The position numbers were made by a program, and so were the translations under genes. From the NCBI GenBank assembly GCA_013398275.1, contig VZSE01013243.1, positions 926,658 through 990,657 of the forward strand: a stretch of DNA of 64,000 bases, written 5' to 3'. Source of the DNA: Promerops cafer. Its lineage: Eukaryota; Chordata; Aves; Passeriformes; Nectariniidae. The notes beneath the pieces were generated by a model, which worked only from the letters and a program-made list of their open reading frames with translations, searched no databases and was not told where the DNA came from. Below are positions 47,995 to 60,700 of the stretch, in pieces; the first letter of the stretch is position 1; every line of letters starts with the position of its first letter.

Positions 47995-50900
47995 TGCAAC
48001 TGACTTGTTTTTCTTGGGGCCATGGTAACTCTGTTTCATCTTGACTAAAATGAATTATCTCATTTACCTGATGCCCAAGGAACATGTGCTCCCAGGTACC
48101 TGATAGTGGATCGGCAGAGCATGGATGTGCACACTGCAACTCACACCACAGTCCAAACAAAGCCTGGAAGGAGCAGTGTCTATCACAGCCCTACTTCCAT
48201 TAAGCTGGGAATAATACAGAATAAAAACAAAAATGCCAATTTTCAGTAAAACAGAGTCGATTATGAATTCTGATAGAAATGGAAAAAACTGAAGAAAATC
48301 AAAGAATCCCTAGAAAAGTGTGGGATTCAAAATACTTCATTCTCTGTTTTTCCCTATTGATTAAGTGCAGCTGGTCCTACCACTAGGGCCTGGAAATTTC
48401 ATCAGCTCTTTTTAATTTTTTCATGCACTGTACATTGAGCCCAAGCACCTGGCCATTATTCCAGCATAACTCCAAGAAGAAAATGTCTAGAAGACAGGAG
48501 TTTCAGCAGTGCTGCCATGCCAGTTCTCTTCCTTTTCTGCCTGCAGACTTCAACCATAACAGCCTTAAGGTCTGCATATGAAAGTCAGCATACAGAATTT
48601 ACAGAGTGGTCATTTCTACTTACAGTCTCCCACTGTCTTCACTTATATTTAGTTAGGAGCTTGCACCTGCAAACAAAACATTTCTTTGGACCTTCATTTT
48701 TTACCTTGTCCTTTCAAAGCACAGAGAGGGAATAAAACCTCTGGTTTTAATAGTCAGTAATTGTCCAGACAGAAAAGAAACATTAAAAACTAAATAATAA
48801 AATTTAAACCTATTACAATAATTATTCCAATTATAAACATCACTATTCATTTTTAACTCTCAGTTGTTTGTCACTTCCAGTGTTGATCACTAGAAACACT
48901 CAGATTAGGCTTTGCAAATGCATTGGTGGCAAATAATGGCACAGCAATTAAATACTTCCAACATATTAAACAATTATTAAAATGACTTATATAACTATTT
49001 TATCTATTCATAGATGACAGTAAGTCATGCCATAACATTTCACTTAAAAGCAGAAAGCATTTTTAATGCATAAGAATACTATGTTAGGAACAATAGTAAT
49101 TATTTTAATTGTCTTAATTATAAAAATTGAAATCTCAGAGTTATTTCTTGGAAAATTTCTCTTTGTTTATATATATCCACAAATTGAGCTAAAAAAATAA
49201 AAAGAATCCTAATTGTATAACATATTTCAACACTGTCCCATTTCTAACAGGAATAAAAAAAATTCTTCTCTTTGTTCAGGACCACTTGAGAAAGCAATCT
49301 CATTTTAAGTGATCACCATTCATTCCCTCCTCCTAGGAGTAGAAATGTAGAGCATCTCCCTAGAGAATAAAGAAATTAGTGCCTAAGATAAAAACAAGGC
49401 ACCACCTAGGCTTTTCATTTCCTACATTGAAATTGTGCTTTAAGAAACAAGGAAATAGTATACTGAGAACAAGAATATTTCATTTTCCAGCAAGAAGTGT
49501 GACAGAAGCCTGAACCTTTTTTGGTGTGACAGACATTAATGACCTCTATGAAAGCAAATAGAGATTCAGGGTGGTGTTTTTAGAAGATAAAAGGGAAAGG
49601 CACTGGTCAAAGAGATAACAGAGTAATTAACTAGTCATAGCTATATACTAAAATACTTTACAGGACCTTAAAATGCATAAAACAGGGACTCATTAGATTT
49701 AAGTAGGTTGTTTGTTTTAAAGCAATAATTAATTAGCCTTCACTAGAAAGACATTTGAAGTGCTTGTAACCCCAAATCATGCTTTGTTCAGCATGTAAAC
49801 TACAAGAAGTATTCCTGATTTCAGCTGCAGCCTATTTCTCAAATGCTTGTCTCTCTTTGAAGTACCTGCAGCTGGAGATGAAGCAGCTCTCAAAAGAGAG
49901 AAACAGGATGTTTGAAAACAAATAGTCTTTAAGTTTATTTGCAGTTTATTTAGCATCTTAGGCAGCAGGAGTCATCTAGCTGTAAGCAGATTTAAAAGGC
50001 ATTTTTAAAAACAAATAAAATTAGGCATTTATTCCAAGGCAAAAGGTGCTATGAGAAATGTGGAAACTCCAAAGTGATTTTTACCCTTTTGTTTGTCTTT
50101 TTCAGAGTCATTCTCACTGCAAGTCTTCCTAGCTGGTAGGTGTTAGTATACACCCTTTCCTAAAATCTATATTTGCAACCCAAATTACATTTACCTCTTT
50201 TCAGTGGAGCATGAGAAGAGGAAATGAACATAGCATTCTTTGGTTTAGTAAGTCTTAATCAGAAATAAGAAGTCATAGGCTTAAAAATTAGAAGGGGGAA
50301 AAAGCTACTAATCTTTTATTTTCCCAAATTACTCAAATGCTAAGGACTCAAATTTTTGGCTGTATCACATTTTGTCTATAAAACTCTCTGCTTGCTTTCA
50401 GTAAGACCACTAAAGAACAGATTCCTCAATACTGTGAGGAAAAGTGACAGCTGAATTGGAATGACTGCTTATTTTGCTTTGTATTACCTTTTGTACACAT
50501 TTCCCCATTAACTGTAATGGGAAGACACAGGTGTGGCAGATGTGTAATGGGATGTGGAGGGGTGTCCCCACACGATGTTTCTGCAGTTCCAGAAGTGACA
50601 CCTGAGCACAGCCTGTGCAGCTTACCAGTCCCTTCCCTGTGGGCAACTGTGAACCATTTTTCCAGTGTTACATTGCTAATGCACATGTCAGCAGAGCTCA
50701 TCAAGCAGCATTCAGTCCACTGTTCTGATCTGTATTTAGATCAAGATGGGATTTAGCCTGCTCTCTTTCTATGTGTCCCACATATATGTGACTATGCCAA
50801 ATACCTTTTTATTTATCCATTCATCTCACTTTTACCAGCACTAGTTTAATTCCAGCGCTGCTCACACATACAGTTGAGACAAAATTAGACTCAGAGGTAC

Positions 50901-52238
50901 ATACAACCTTTTATTAGCAGAGCTGCAGAGGCTAGGTGCAAGCCACCTATGGCTTTTAAAGCTGACTCCACTACCAGAGGAGCTGAGGACTCCAGATTAC
51001 ACCATTATGGTGATTTTAAAGGAATATTTTCTCATTATAGAGGGCAGCCTAAAACTGGGGGGCAGTGACAGAACACCTTGTCAGCAGCACTTAAGTGTAG
51101 CTTGCAAGGGCTTCAGTTGGGAATGAACTCGATGAGAGTGCACTCGATTTTCAAAGGCATCATATTGTTAATGGAAGTAAAAGTCTTGGGAATAAGCACA
51201 GAAGTAATAGGAGGCGCAAAGTGCTGACTCTTCAATATCAGCATTTGCAATGTGACATGCAGCTTGTTCTAAAAAACAGCTTTTAAAATCTTCAGGACAG
51301 TGCACAGAAGAGTTCTGCAAAAGCAGTCTTTCTCATTTCTGAATATAGGTGATGACTTTGGGAGAGAATAAAGGCAGAAATGATCCACAAGAGTTTGGTT
51401 TGATACATATTAGGCTGAGTTGTCAATTTCAGACTAAGTGTGGAAATTATCATAAAATCTTGCAGGTGGACATTGGCTGGACTAAAAATAAGCAGTAAAC
51501 CTCACAGAAATGAGAGGTGGCTAATATCTGGCTGTATGAAGTATCATAAGCTTATTCATATACTCCTTTAGCAGTCAAAGAGCTCCACTGCACACCTTCT
51601 ATTTCCAGCACATACATACATTGATTTGTACCTGGAGAAAGGGACTGGACTCTCTGTTGTATGCCATATGTGTTTGGGTGGCTGCCTCATAATTTTCCCA
51701 AGCTTCAGATCTGAAGTCCAGGTTTAAGACAGGCTGTCCATACTGGTGTTCTTAGGGGCCTATTTTAAAAATCAGCCTTCCAAGACCAAATCAGTTCATG
51801 GTATTCTCCTCAAAGAAACCACCTCTGCCACACTGAGTGACACCCCGGGGTAGATGGGCCAAGTCCTGTGTGAACCTGTGGTCCTGACTACCCTCTCCAG
51901 TACAATCAGGGTGCCCCTCCCAGGAACACTCTGCCTCTTGCATGACAGTGGGATTTGGCCCGGATCCTGTGTACGCCTGTGTCCAGACTTGTTCTTCAGC
52001 CCTTGACATAGGACCAGGGGTAAACCCCAGCCTTTCTGCTGCAGGATGGTAGCTATCATGAGGAAGTTTCTATGGCCCATGTTGCAGCCAGCCTAATCCC
52101 CCTAGACTGGATCCCTGCCTAGGGCTACCCCAGGGACATATGTCAACTCCTCTGAAATTATGGTCCTTCCTCTACCACAAAAACATCCATTCCCTAGCAA
52201 AATAAACTGCAGCAACTGGTTGTTTTCTTCAATGGGTG
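47995..52238. other. Non-coding stretch, no gene recognised
   Basis: AT-rich to about 50.3 kb, then more mixed. At 50840-51000 the minus strand carries a TTTAAAAGCC box and an AATAAAAG signal with LTR-like spacing (see findings). A GC-richer block at 51820-52140 just left of the solo LTR is unidentified. Confidence 0.5.
52234..52238. repeat. Left target-site duplication (GGGTG)
   Basis: Identical to 52865-52869 on the other side of the solo LTR. Confidence 0.88.
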
Positions 52239-52864
52239 TGTTGTGGTTTAAAACCAGCTGGACATTAAAGCTCCATGCAACCACTTCCCTTCCCCCCACC
52301 CTTTCAAAGGAGAAAGGGTGAGATTATGGCAGAGTTTATGGGTTGAGAAAAAAATTTACCAGCAATAAAATAAGGAAAACAAGCAATAACAGCAACATTA
52401 CTAATAACAAGTGTGTGAAAGAAAGTGATAGTATGTCAAAAATGCTCATGGAAGTCTGACTGACCTGATGTTACCGTGGCCAGCAATGTGTGTGTTCCTG
52501 AGACAAAGGAGAAAATGGTGGTTGTCACTGGAGACAGTGCTTTTTGCCCTGAACCTGAGACAATGATGCACAAACCCTCTGAGATGGAGTGCTCTGCCCA
52601 CACGGCCTGCACTGCACTGACCACTCCTCGTCCTATCCCCGCCACCCCACCTGCTCTGTTCACCACTTTGCTACCTTGGAAAAAGGAACAAAATGGCTGT
52701 CACTCGGTGTCGTGTCCATTTTTCTTCCACCCAAAGCCATGGCTCCTAGAGATGGTGTGCGTGGTACAGAATAACAAACCTGGATGCACACAAACGGCTC
52801 GAGGCTCCTCTGCCCTCATGGCAACTGCGAGAAAGTGATCTCTGTCCTGCCCAAAACCAGGACA
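52239..52864 (-). mobile_element. Solo LTR, ERVL-like, with 5-bp TSD
   Basis: On the minus strand the 626-bp unit starts TGTCCTGGTTTTGG and ends TTTTAAACCACAACA, canonical TG...CA. It is flanked by a perfect 5-bp direct repeat, GGGTG, at 52234-52238 and 52865-52869. A 5-bp duplication is usual for ERVL-type (class III) elements, although some other retroviruses also give 5 bp. The termini and the CTCAACCC segment match a bird LTR group that I know by its TGTCCTGGTTT start. No internal gag, pol or env sequence is present, so the provirus was removed by LTR-LTR recombination. The 120-codon frame inside it is not a gene. Confidence 0.9.
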
Positions 52865-52869
52865 GGGTG
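52865..52869. repeat. Right target-site duplication (GGGTG)
   Basis: Identical to 52234-52238. Together with the TG...CA termini it fixes both LTR boundaries. Confidence 0.88.
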
Positions 52870-55800
52870 ACATTGAATGAATCAGTCCTAGCATTGCTTA
52901 CGATGCTGCAACGGGCTGTGGGGAATGTGCAGAAGCTCTTTGTTAGTAGTCAAGACAATGTTAGGAAACAATGAGGTCACTCATGGGTCTCAATAAGAGC
53001 ACATCACTTCTCTCACGTCCCTTTTTCCTCACTTCTTCTCAAATAATAATTGTGCTAGCTATTTTTGAGTGTCTGTATCTAGTCTCCTAAGGTCAAGGGC
53101 CTTGGGAATGGTTGACATGAAGACAGTTATAAATTTTTAAACAAAAACCTTCAATATTTTTGAATTACAACCAGTTTTCTGAGCTGGCTGAACAAAGTTT
53201 CCACAGCACGAGAATACGTGCTGTTCATCTATATTCATTTAAAATGGATTTATGGTATGTTATCCTTGTCACAATGGCTCCCATATATTTACCACTGCTC
53301 ATGCTACTCACCAAAATATTTATGTAATAGATCATTGTCTTCCATTCAAGGACTTTGTATTTGAAACAGAAAATAAAAATAGTTATAAATAATTGGGCTT
53401 GTGGAGATGACTTACAGCTCCACATAATGTATTGTGGCAACTCACTTTGTTTTGAGAACAAAAAAATAAACATCAAGGTTTGCTTTTCAGAGACATTTGG
53501 CAGAAAATAACCCTTCATTCTCAAAACAATGGAGAGCTATGATTTTAATTTATTTCTGTTTTACTTCTGTTTCAAAGCAGATCTCCAGAAAATAGTGCAT
53601 TCCTAAAATATATTGAATATTTTCAATTGAAAATCTATGCTGGAATATTGGAAAAGTCTACATCCTATATACGCAGTCTAAGTTCTCACACCTGCACATC
53701 TCAGAAACCTCAGCCAAGGCTCTCTCAGAAATTGAATTCCAACTCCATTTGAACAAAATGACCAAAATAAAACCTCACTTCTGAGCATCTCCCTTAGATC
53801 CCTCATACAGCACCACATTTGCTAACCCTCCTCAAGTGTTGCTTGTTGGCTTTCCATCCATTGTGTAATGCTCTCACAGTGGCTACTGCTTTGCCTACTT
53901 TTCTCACAGTTTTCCTTCTGAAGTTTTTTCTTTCTATTCTTAGCCTCTCTTTATAAACCCAGCCCTCAAAGTAAAACATACTTCTCACATGCTTTCTAAC
54001 TCTATCCTTACATCCTCCTACAGACTCAGTGTAAATCAATGTCCAGGACATATCAAGCTTCCCATAGCAAGCAGGGTAATATCTTAACATAGTCATCTGT
54101 TGGATTTTGTTGTTGATTTTGTTGTAGTTGTTGTTGTTTTTAAATGCAGTACAGCAATACAGAAAGCCAGAGAGGTGACTTAAAGTCTGGGTAAAGGTTG
54201 GTGATGGTGGTATTTTTGAGGAAGCAATTGAAAGAGAGAGCACTGTCCCTTTAAATGAGCTGACACTTTATTTCTATAACCTGATAAACACCTGTAAACT
54301 AGAGAGAGCTATGTTGATATAGACTCTATGAATTAGGTCTAAAAAGAATAGTTTTTTGTACACTTTTCAAAAGGCAAAATCCTTCAGGGGTTCTTCGTTC
54401 ACACTGTACTTGCAGTAGCAGATAAACAGATCTTCTTTCAGTATTTCCATCTTTCTACATGCTTCTCAGGTGAGTTTGTCCCAGCTGAAAACACTCTTGG
54501 TGGTTCAGCAACATGAAATACATCCCTTCTGGCAGAGGAAGCTCTTGCAATACTTTGCTGCAGCACAGGTAATTACCCAGGAGATGCAGGCAGGGGCTTC
54601 TCTGGCTCCTTGCTGAATTCATTGTTTCATCATCTACACATCTCACATTTAATTATTTCCATTTTACTACCAAAGAATTGAGAAACAGTTTTTGAGGAGT
54701 TGCTGGTTAATCAGCATGCAAGGATTGCCTGTCTCCTGCACTTTATTAGTTTTGCAGACTGAGTTTATAGCAGGATCATTAGTGCAATACTGGATTACAT
54801 AAAATCTAGACACTTATGGACTTTTGAGGTGCTTCACCTGTGGAAAAAAAAGCTTTCATAATTACTTCATCAAGCTTTAATTATCTGTCTAGCCCAGACA
54901 AACTTGTGGCAATATGCCCTCTAAAATGGGCAGTTAGAACAAAGTATTTGTTGAACTCTTTATGACAAGTATTTCTTAATAAAGTGTAAGCACATTTCTA
55001 CTGCCTGCCAAGGCCACACTTAGAGGCTGATGTGAGGGAAGTACAGATGTGTTTTGATTTTTTTCCTTTAAATTGGGATATTAGGAACATTTTATTTTTA
55101 GATTGTAATTCATGTTTTGTCTGGAGTTAGGTGTTAATTGAGGTTAGATTTTCAATACTTAAAATTACTTAAAATGATAAGTAGTTAACTTTTTGCATGT
55201 GGTAAATGTGTAAGGTGGTTAAAAGGTGCCCAAGTTTCACTGATTCTTCGTCTAAGGGAATCTTACAATTACAGTCAGTATTGTATAAGGAACTAAGCAG
55301 GATGGTTTGGTGATTGGCTAAATAAAATACTTTTATCTCAGAGGAGTCCCCAAAAAGTGACTTTTGAAGCTTTCTTTGAACTATCATTTATAGTTTTAGC
55401 ACTGACATTGTTTCACTCACCTCTGTGATACTGAGATCTTAAGGGTGAATTGGGAATTCTTTTCTTAAACATAGCCCACATTCCTAGGTGGAATCAAAGC
55501 TGTATTAAATCAACCTGTTTGCCTGAACCTGGTACATCCCACAAAGTACACTATGAAACACTGGCTTATTGCAGAATGTTTTATCCAAACATGTTGATCC
55601 AGCTAGAGAAACCACATTAGAGAACATAGTTTACCACACTTCTGCTCTTCTAGATTTAGCAGTTAGTGCATTGATTTCAGCACCTTTTTATTTTGAATGA
55701 CATCAGTCATTCAAATAAAACCAAACAAGTTTTTTATTTGTCCTGATTAAAATCAGGGTCAATCAGAAGTCATTTCTGAGCCTCTGTATCATACTAGGGG

Positions 55801-56267
55801 CAAATAAAGTTATTTATCCCTAAGTGATACCTTGCATAAGGACTTGATTGACTGATTGATTGATTGATTGATTGAAACTTCCTCCTCACCCCTTGAGAAA
55901 TAAAGGCTTTCAGAATCCTGAAGAGAGGAGAAAATGAAAGAGCTGTCTGGAAAGTGGTTACAGATATGATTTTCAGTATGTATGATAAACTTATTTGCCT
56001 GATACTTTAACAAGAATTTATTATTAAGTTTGACTCATGTAAAACCAGTATAAAAAGCTAAAACCCAAAACTCACAATCCACACTTATGAATTTGATTAT
56101 TTGAGGCAAGTCGATATGCAGTCATATTAAAAGCAGAATTTCAGTTTATAATACAAAAAAATCATGTTTTCTTATAAACAAGAAAGACATCTTAATATTA
56201 TCAAACCTCAAATGTAGTGGAAGTCTTTCAATTTTTATTCAAAGTAAAGAAAGAAAGAAACAAAACT
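52870..56267. other. Non-coding stretch, nothing recognised
   Basis: It contains a GTT-rich patch (about 54105-54140) and a GATT repeat (55844-55875). The 146-codon minus frame at 53803-54243 crosses the GTT patch and has no domain. Confidence 0.55.
55844..55875 (+). repeat. Tetranucleotide repeat (TGAT)n
   Basis: TTGATTGACTGATTGATTGA followed by further GATT units: seven to eight copies with one C substitution. It is a likely length-polymorphic microsatellite. Confidence 0.9.
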
Positions 56268-56310
56268 GTGGTGGTGCATCCTCCCCACCCCAAGCTGCAC
56301 TATGACCAAA
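56268..56310 (+). mobile_element. LTR 5'-end fragment related to the LTR at 56721
   Basis: TGTGGTGGTGCATCCTCCCC is identical to the first 20 bases of the LTR at 56721. It continues with AAGCTGCACTATGA against GAGCTGCACAATGA in the other copy. After about 43 bases the two diverge. This is either the remnant of a 5' LTR or an independent related insertion. Confidence 0.6.
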
Positions 56311-56720
56311 ATTGTCTCCTCATTTGTTGCCACATATGTGGTACTGCTGCATTGTGCTAACCACCCATATGGATCTGGTTACAGTAAAGTTTCCTTACCA
56401 GCACCTTCAGTCCTACCAGAATGCATCTTCTCAAAAAATAATTTGATTTCACTAATGTGTTCCAGTCTATAATTATATGTTTACTTACAGTAACTTGGGT
56501 GAATGAGGGTGATTTCTAACAAAATAATGATACCTGCATCTTTTGAATATCAATGAAATTTAAAAACAATGAAGTTTGGAATCCAGATAGTAATTAAAAG
56601 TCTAATTATGTGGTTGCCATGCCTCTACACTAGATGGTTTTCTGACAGTATACAGTCTGTGATTAATAGGGGCATAAATAAGGAAATTAGCCATTTTTAA
56701 AACCAAAGCTTTTCTTTATC

Positions 56721-56885
56721 TGTGGTGGTGCATCCTCCCCCCCTCTTCTTCTCGAGCTGCACAATGATCTCAGAAAAGCTCATTAGGCCTTGGCCTTGAT
56801 GAACAGCACCTGGGCTAAGCTCCTCCTGAGCTTCTCAGAAACACTGTTTGTTCCTGGGTGCTGGTGCTGTCTAACAAGGTTCCTG

Positions 56886-56917
<32 letters not shown>

Positions 56918-57736
56918 GAACAGCCTTGGAGGCTATTATTTGCCTGCATATCAACCCAAGCGGGATAATGTTTTTGTTCTCAAACTTTCAAAAGAAGCTT
57001 CTAGCCTGAAGTGTGTCCAGGATGAAATATTGTTATGACTGAAGCCCAGTCTCCTGTGGCCCTGTTAACAGGGGTCCACAGTGAGACTCTCTGAGCTCTC
57101 CCGGAGGGCAGTGGCAGGACCAGCAAAGCCAGCAGCTCTTGGGTTTACTGGATTCGGAGATTGCCAAACAACCACCGATCCTGCTCTGACACCTCCATTC
57201 CCCAAGGCTCTACACTTCGCCTGCTGAGAAGTTGCAAAGATATCCGAAATGAGTCTTTCACTACCTTCCAGGGGAACTTTTCACAGGTGCCTTGTACAGA
57301 CTCTTTATATCTGTGTGCATGCAAGCGTGCATATGCTATGGTGAATGTACTAGGAATGCTGCTCTCCTAGATTCTTATAACTTCAGACTCATCAGTAAGT
57401 TAGGCCTGCAAGTAAGTCACTTTTGTGGTATTGTACATCCTATATGAATCCTTTGCTAAATTGTTAAACATAAGTTATAAATTGAGTAAATTAGATGTTA
57501 ATAAGTTAAGGTGCTGTTAGCTTGAAGTTAAGTGCTGTTGAGCCTTTATTTCTGTTTGGATGGATTGACTCTGGATTTTTGTTTGCTTTTCCTCAGTGTA
57601 CCTTAACCATCTAGTAAGTAGCAAAGTGAACCTTGCCAATGAACTTTCTTGTGCTGTTGCATTTATATTAGACCTGTTTTTACTGATACCTTTGCTGGTG
57701 ATTCTTTAAGTGATCTTAAAACACTCATTCACAACA
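56721..57736 (+). mobile_element. Nearly complete ERV LTR, about 1.0 kb
   Basis: It starts TGTGGTGGTGCATCC and appears to end ...AAAACACTCATTCACAACA, TG...CA. Midway is a TATA-like TCTTTATATCTG (57300-57311). The last 370 bases (TAAGTTAGGCCTGC... ACCTTGCCAATGAACTTTCT ... GACCTGTTTTTACTGATACC) have the look of the R-U5 part of bird ERVL LTRs. A 27-base T run interrupts the U3 region at 56887-56913. Immediate flanks do not form a duplication (TTATC, GAAAC). No gag or pol sequence is recognisable on either side. The right end is inferred from the expected CACTCATTCACAACA terminus. Confidence 0.68.
56887..56913. repeat. Poly(T) tract inside the LTR
   Basis: Twenty-seven consecutive Ts within the U3-like part of the LTR, probably expanded after insertion. 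Confidence 0.9.
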
Positions 57737-60700
57737 GAAACAAATCTTCCTTAGGCTTTGAAATGCTAAAAGCAAACCTGAGAGAAGTTCTTCAGCTTTT
57801 TCACATAGTAATATCGGCTATGTCTGACTGTAGAATTACTCTTCTTTCTTGGTTTGTTACTGGGTACTGCAGGTTGAAGTACTATATTGCCTTCAAGGAG
57901 AGGAAAAAAAAAAGGCACAAATTCCACAATGACTTCTCTCATCTTCAAGAAATTATTCACAACAGAAAGAGGTTGTCCTCCACAATACTTTCTCGGGACC
58001 TTTTCCTCTTCCATGAAAATTTTTACAGACTTTTCTACGCCTACAGATTTAAACTTTTCAAAATCAGAGCCTGGGACTCACACAAAGCAATTACAAAAAA
58101 TGTAAAACACAAGATGGCCGACGGACCTTCTTCAAGCAGAGACACCAGCAGAACAAAGAGAACTCCTTTTTCCCTACATTGAAGTAACTACAGGATAGAA
58201 GTTCCATAAAATCACTAGAGGCAGGAACCATCACCTGACACAAGTTTTCCACACTTACGAGAATGTACATCTTGAATTGTGATACAGCAGAAAAGTCAAT
58301 AATCTTCTGCCTGACCTGTGGTTAAATTGAAACTGTAGAAGGTAGATTGTAGATTTGTGATGTAATCTGTAGAGAAAAGGAGAAAAATGCTGAAAATATT
58401 AAGAAAGGTGAGAAAGGGAATAGGGCAATAGGAGAATATAAGAAGTAAGTGCTATTGCTTTAGAGCATCACTAAAATATTCAATCTGCATCCACAGAGAA
58501 AAAATAAAGCTCATTATAACTGGGCTAGACAGTACACACTTTTAATCTGCCTCTCCAGTCACATCCCTCCTATCCTTTCAGAAGTGAAAAAGAGCCACAG
58601 CATGCTTCAGGGTTTGTGAAGGCATATTAATAACACTCACTACTCAGTAACTAAATAATGCTTCCTGTGCAGATGTGATTTTAGACCTAATTTTCACATT
58701 TAAATGTGAAGACAAATGTTGCCTTCAGTTGCCAGACAAAATGCCATAGAAAACAAATATTTGACTTTGTCTAAAACTCTTCGAGGAAAACAGACTCTAC
58801 CAAAGCACAATACTGTTAGTGTAAGAACTACACCTCTAATACAGTCATAAAGGATATTTTATTATTTGCTGAAGTTTTCATTTTATTATTTCCAAAACAA
58901 GACAGAGGATCAATGGATTTACGGGTATAGTCCAAGAGCCAAGAAGACACAACAAGGTCTTAGTGAGGTCTCCTTGAAGGTCTCTGATGTTCCTTCTGGA
59001 GGAACATCTCTCATTGACCCCTCAGGGAATTTGATCATTCTAAATCATGTTTTGTTTGGATGCTTTAGGGCTGCTAATATGCAGCCTCCTTATGCAAATT
59101 ACCTCCTTACCAAGCTTCCCCAGTACATTACTTTCTTGGTTTTACCACTGAGCTTCAGATTTACAATTCTCTCATTCCCCTTAACTCTTCACCTTGCCCA
59201 CCAAGATTGTAATATTTGTAGATTCCATTTGTGGCAGCTTCTGTTCCAACTATTTTTTTCTTATAATTTTTCCATATTTTGGATTTTTTAAAAATTTATT
59301 ACACAGAAACCTACTGCATTTCTTGTTTCTCTAGTTAAACTGCTCCATATAATGGCTTAGCAAAGCAAAGTCATGCAGAGCTGTTAAAAAATTGCTGGCC
59401 TAACAAATGGAGAGTGTACTAATTGTCTGCTCCATGGTCAGACAATGAGAATTCCTTTTAACTTGAGTGGTGAGAAAAGTATTAGCAGAGGGTCTTCCTG
59501 GATGCAGCATTTGTCCTGTCTGAAGTGGGATGCAGTACAGCTTGAGATAGAACCACTGCAGGGTGTTCTCTGCCAGATTTGTGTTGATTTGCTGCACTTT
59601 AGAGAAATTTCAGGACTCTTGCAAACCAATGTTTAGCTTGCTTCTGCCAGGTGGATAGTCTATGAATTTGAGAGTTGTGCAGAAGAGCAGAATTAGGTGG
59701 CATTAAAGTGCACAGCTGTAAGCCATGAAAGGCTGCTTGCTGTGCTGGTAGGATCTTCTGCTAAAATAGAGACAAATAGAAGCTTTATCCCTTTGGAAAC
59801 CCAGGCCTTTTCTGTGTATAATGCTGGTACACATCTTTCATACTCCACTCTTTATTTAGTGTAGATCCAGCTGGTTTATTTCACAAACAAAATTCTTATT
59901 ATGTAGTCTGCCCCTGTATTACTTCTAAATCTAACCTGGTATCTCATGCAGCTTTGTTGATAAAACTAATAAAGTCTTTTCTCTTGCCAAAGACACAGAG
60001 TCCTAAACATTTCCCTGAAAATTCTGTTTTGAACTGGTCAAAAAGCTCATTTACAATTCTTCAATAGACAATAAGATGTTGCTATATATATATATATATC
60101 TATATATATATATATCTCAATATTTTTTTTAGAATTATGAATTAAAGTTATATTAGTCAAATTATGTCTTCTGCTAGTTAGGAACGTGTAAGATGGGAAA
60201 TGGCAGAATTAAATTTGGCTGACAGGCCTCGGTGCATGCGTTCTCATATGCTTTGTAATTACATGCAGAGCTGATACTTTTCCCACAGATCTTTGCTTTA
60301 GCCAGTGGCACACCTGTGCTAGGGGATGCAAGGTCCAGTGTCAGTCTCATCCTTCCAGATGCCTCATTTCTGTCTTTTCTCTGGTTCTTCTTAAAACTGA
60401 CTCTCATCCTCTGCAGTTGCAGCTATCCTCCCTCCCTTCCCACCTTCACGGCAGCTTTGTTTCTCCTTCCTGCATTACAGAATTATTGCCAGGTTGTTGG
60501 CATGTGTTCCTGATCCATTTCAGTCTGCAGCTGTCAGAACTGCCTATTTCTTATCAGCTGCAGATGCTACAGTCAATTTAGACTTTACACTATGCATTGA
60601 AATTGTGTAGATATATGAAAATCTACATCTTTCAGTACAGGAATCTTTCCAACACTTATAATTTACTTATGATTTCCTGCTTTTGAACACCAAAAGAAAT

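Noticed and set aside
52476..52838. 120-codon plus-strand open frame
   Set aside because: It lies wholly inside the solo LTR, antisense to it, with no retroviral or host domain.
53803..54243. 146-codon minus-strand open frame with an asparagine-rich stretch
   Set aside because: The Asn run comes from a GTT-rich simple repeat. Nothing else is protein-like.
57649..58182. 177-codon plus-strand open frame
   Set aside because: It starts in the LTR end and continues into lysine/arginine-rich sequence with no domain. No splice or promoter support.
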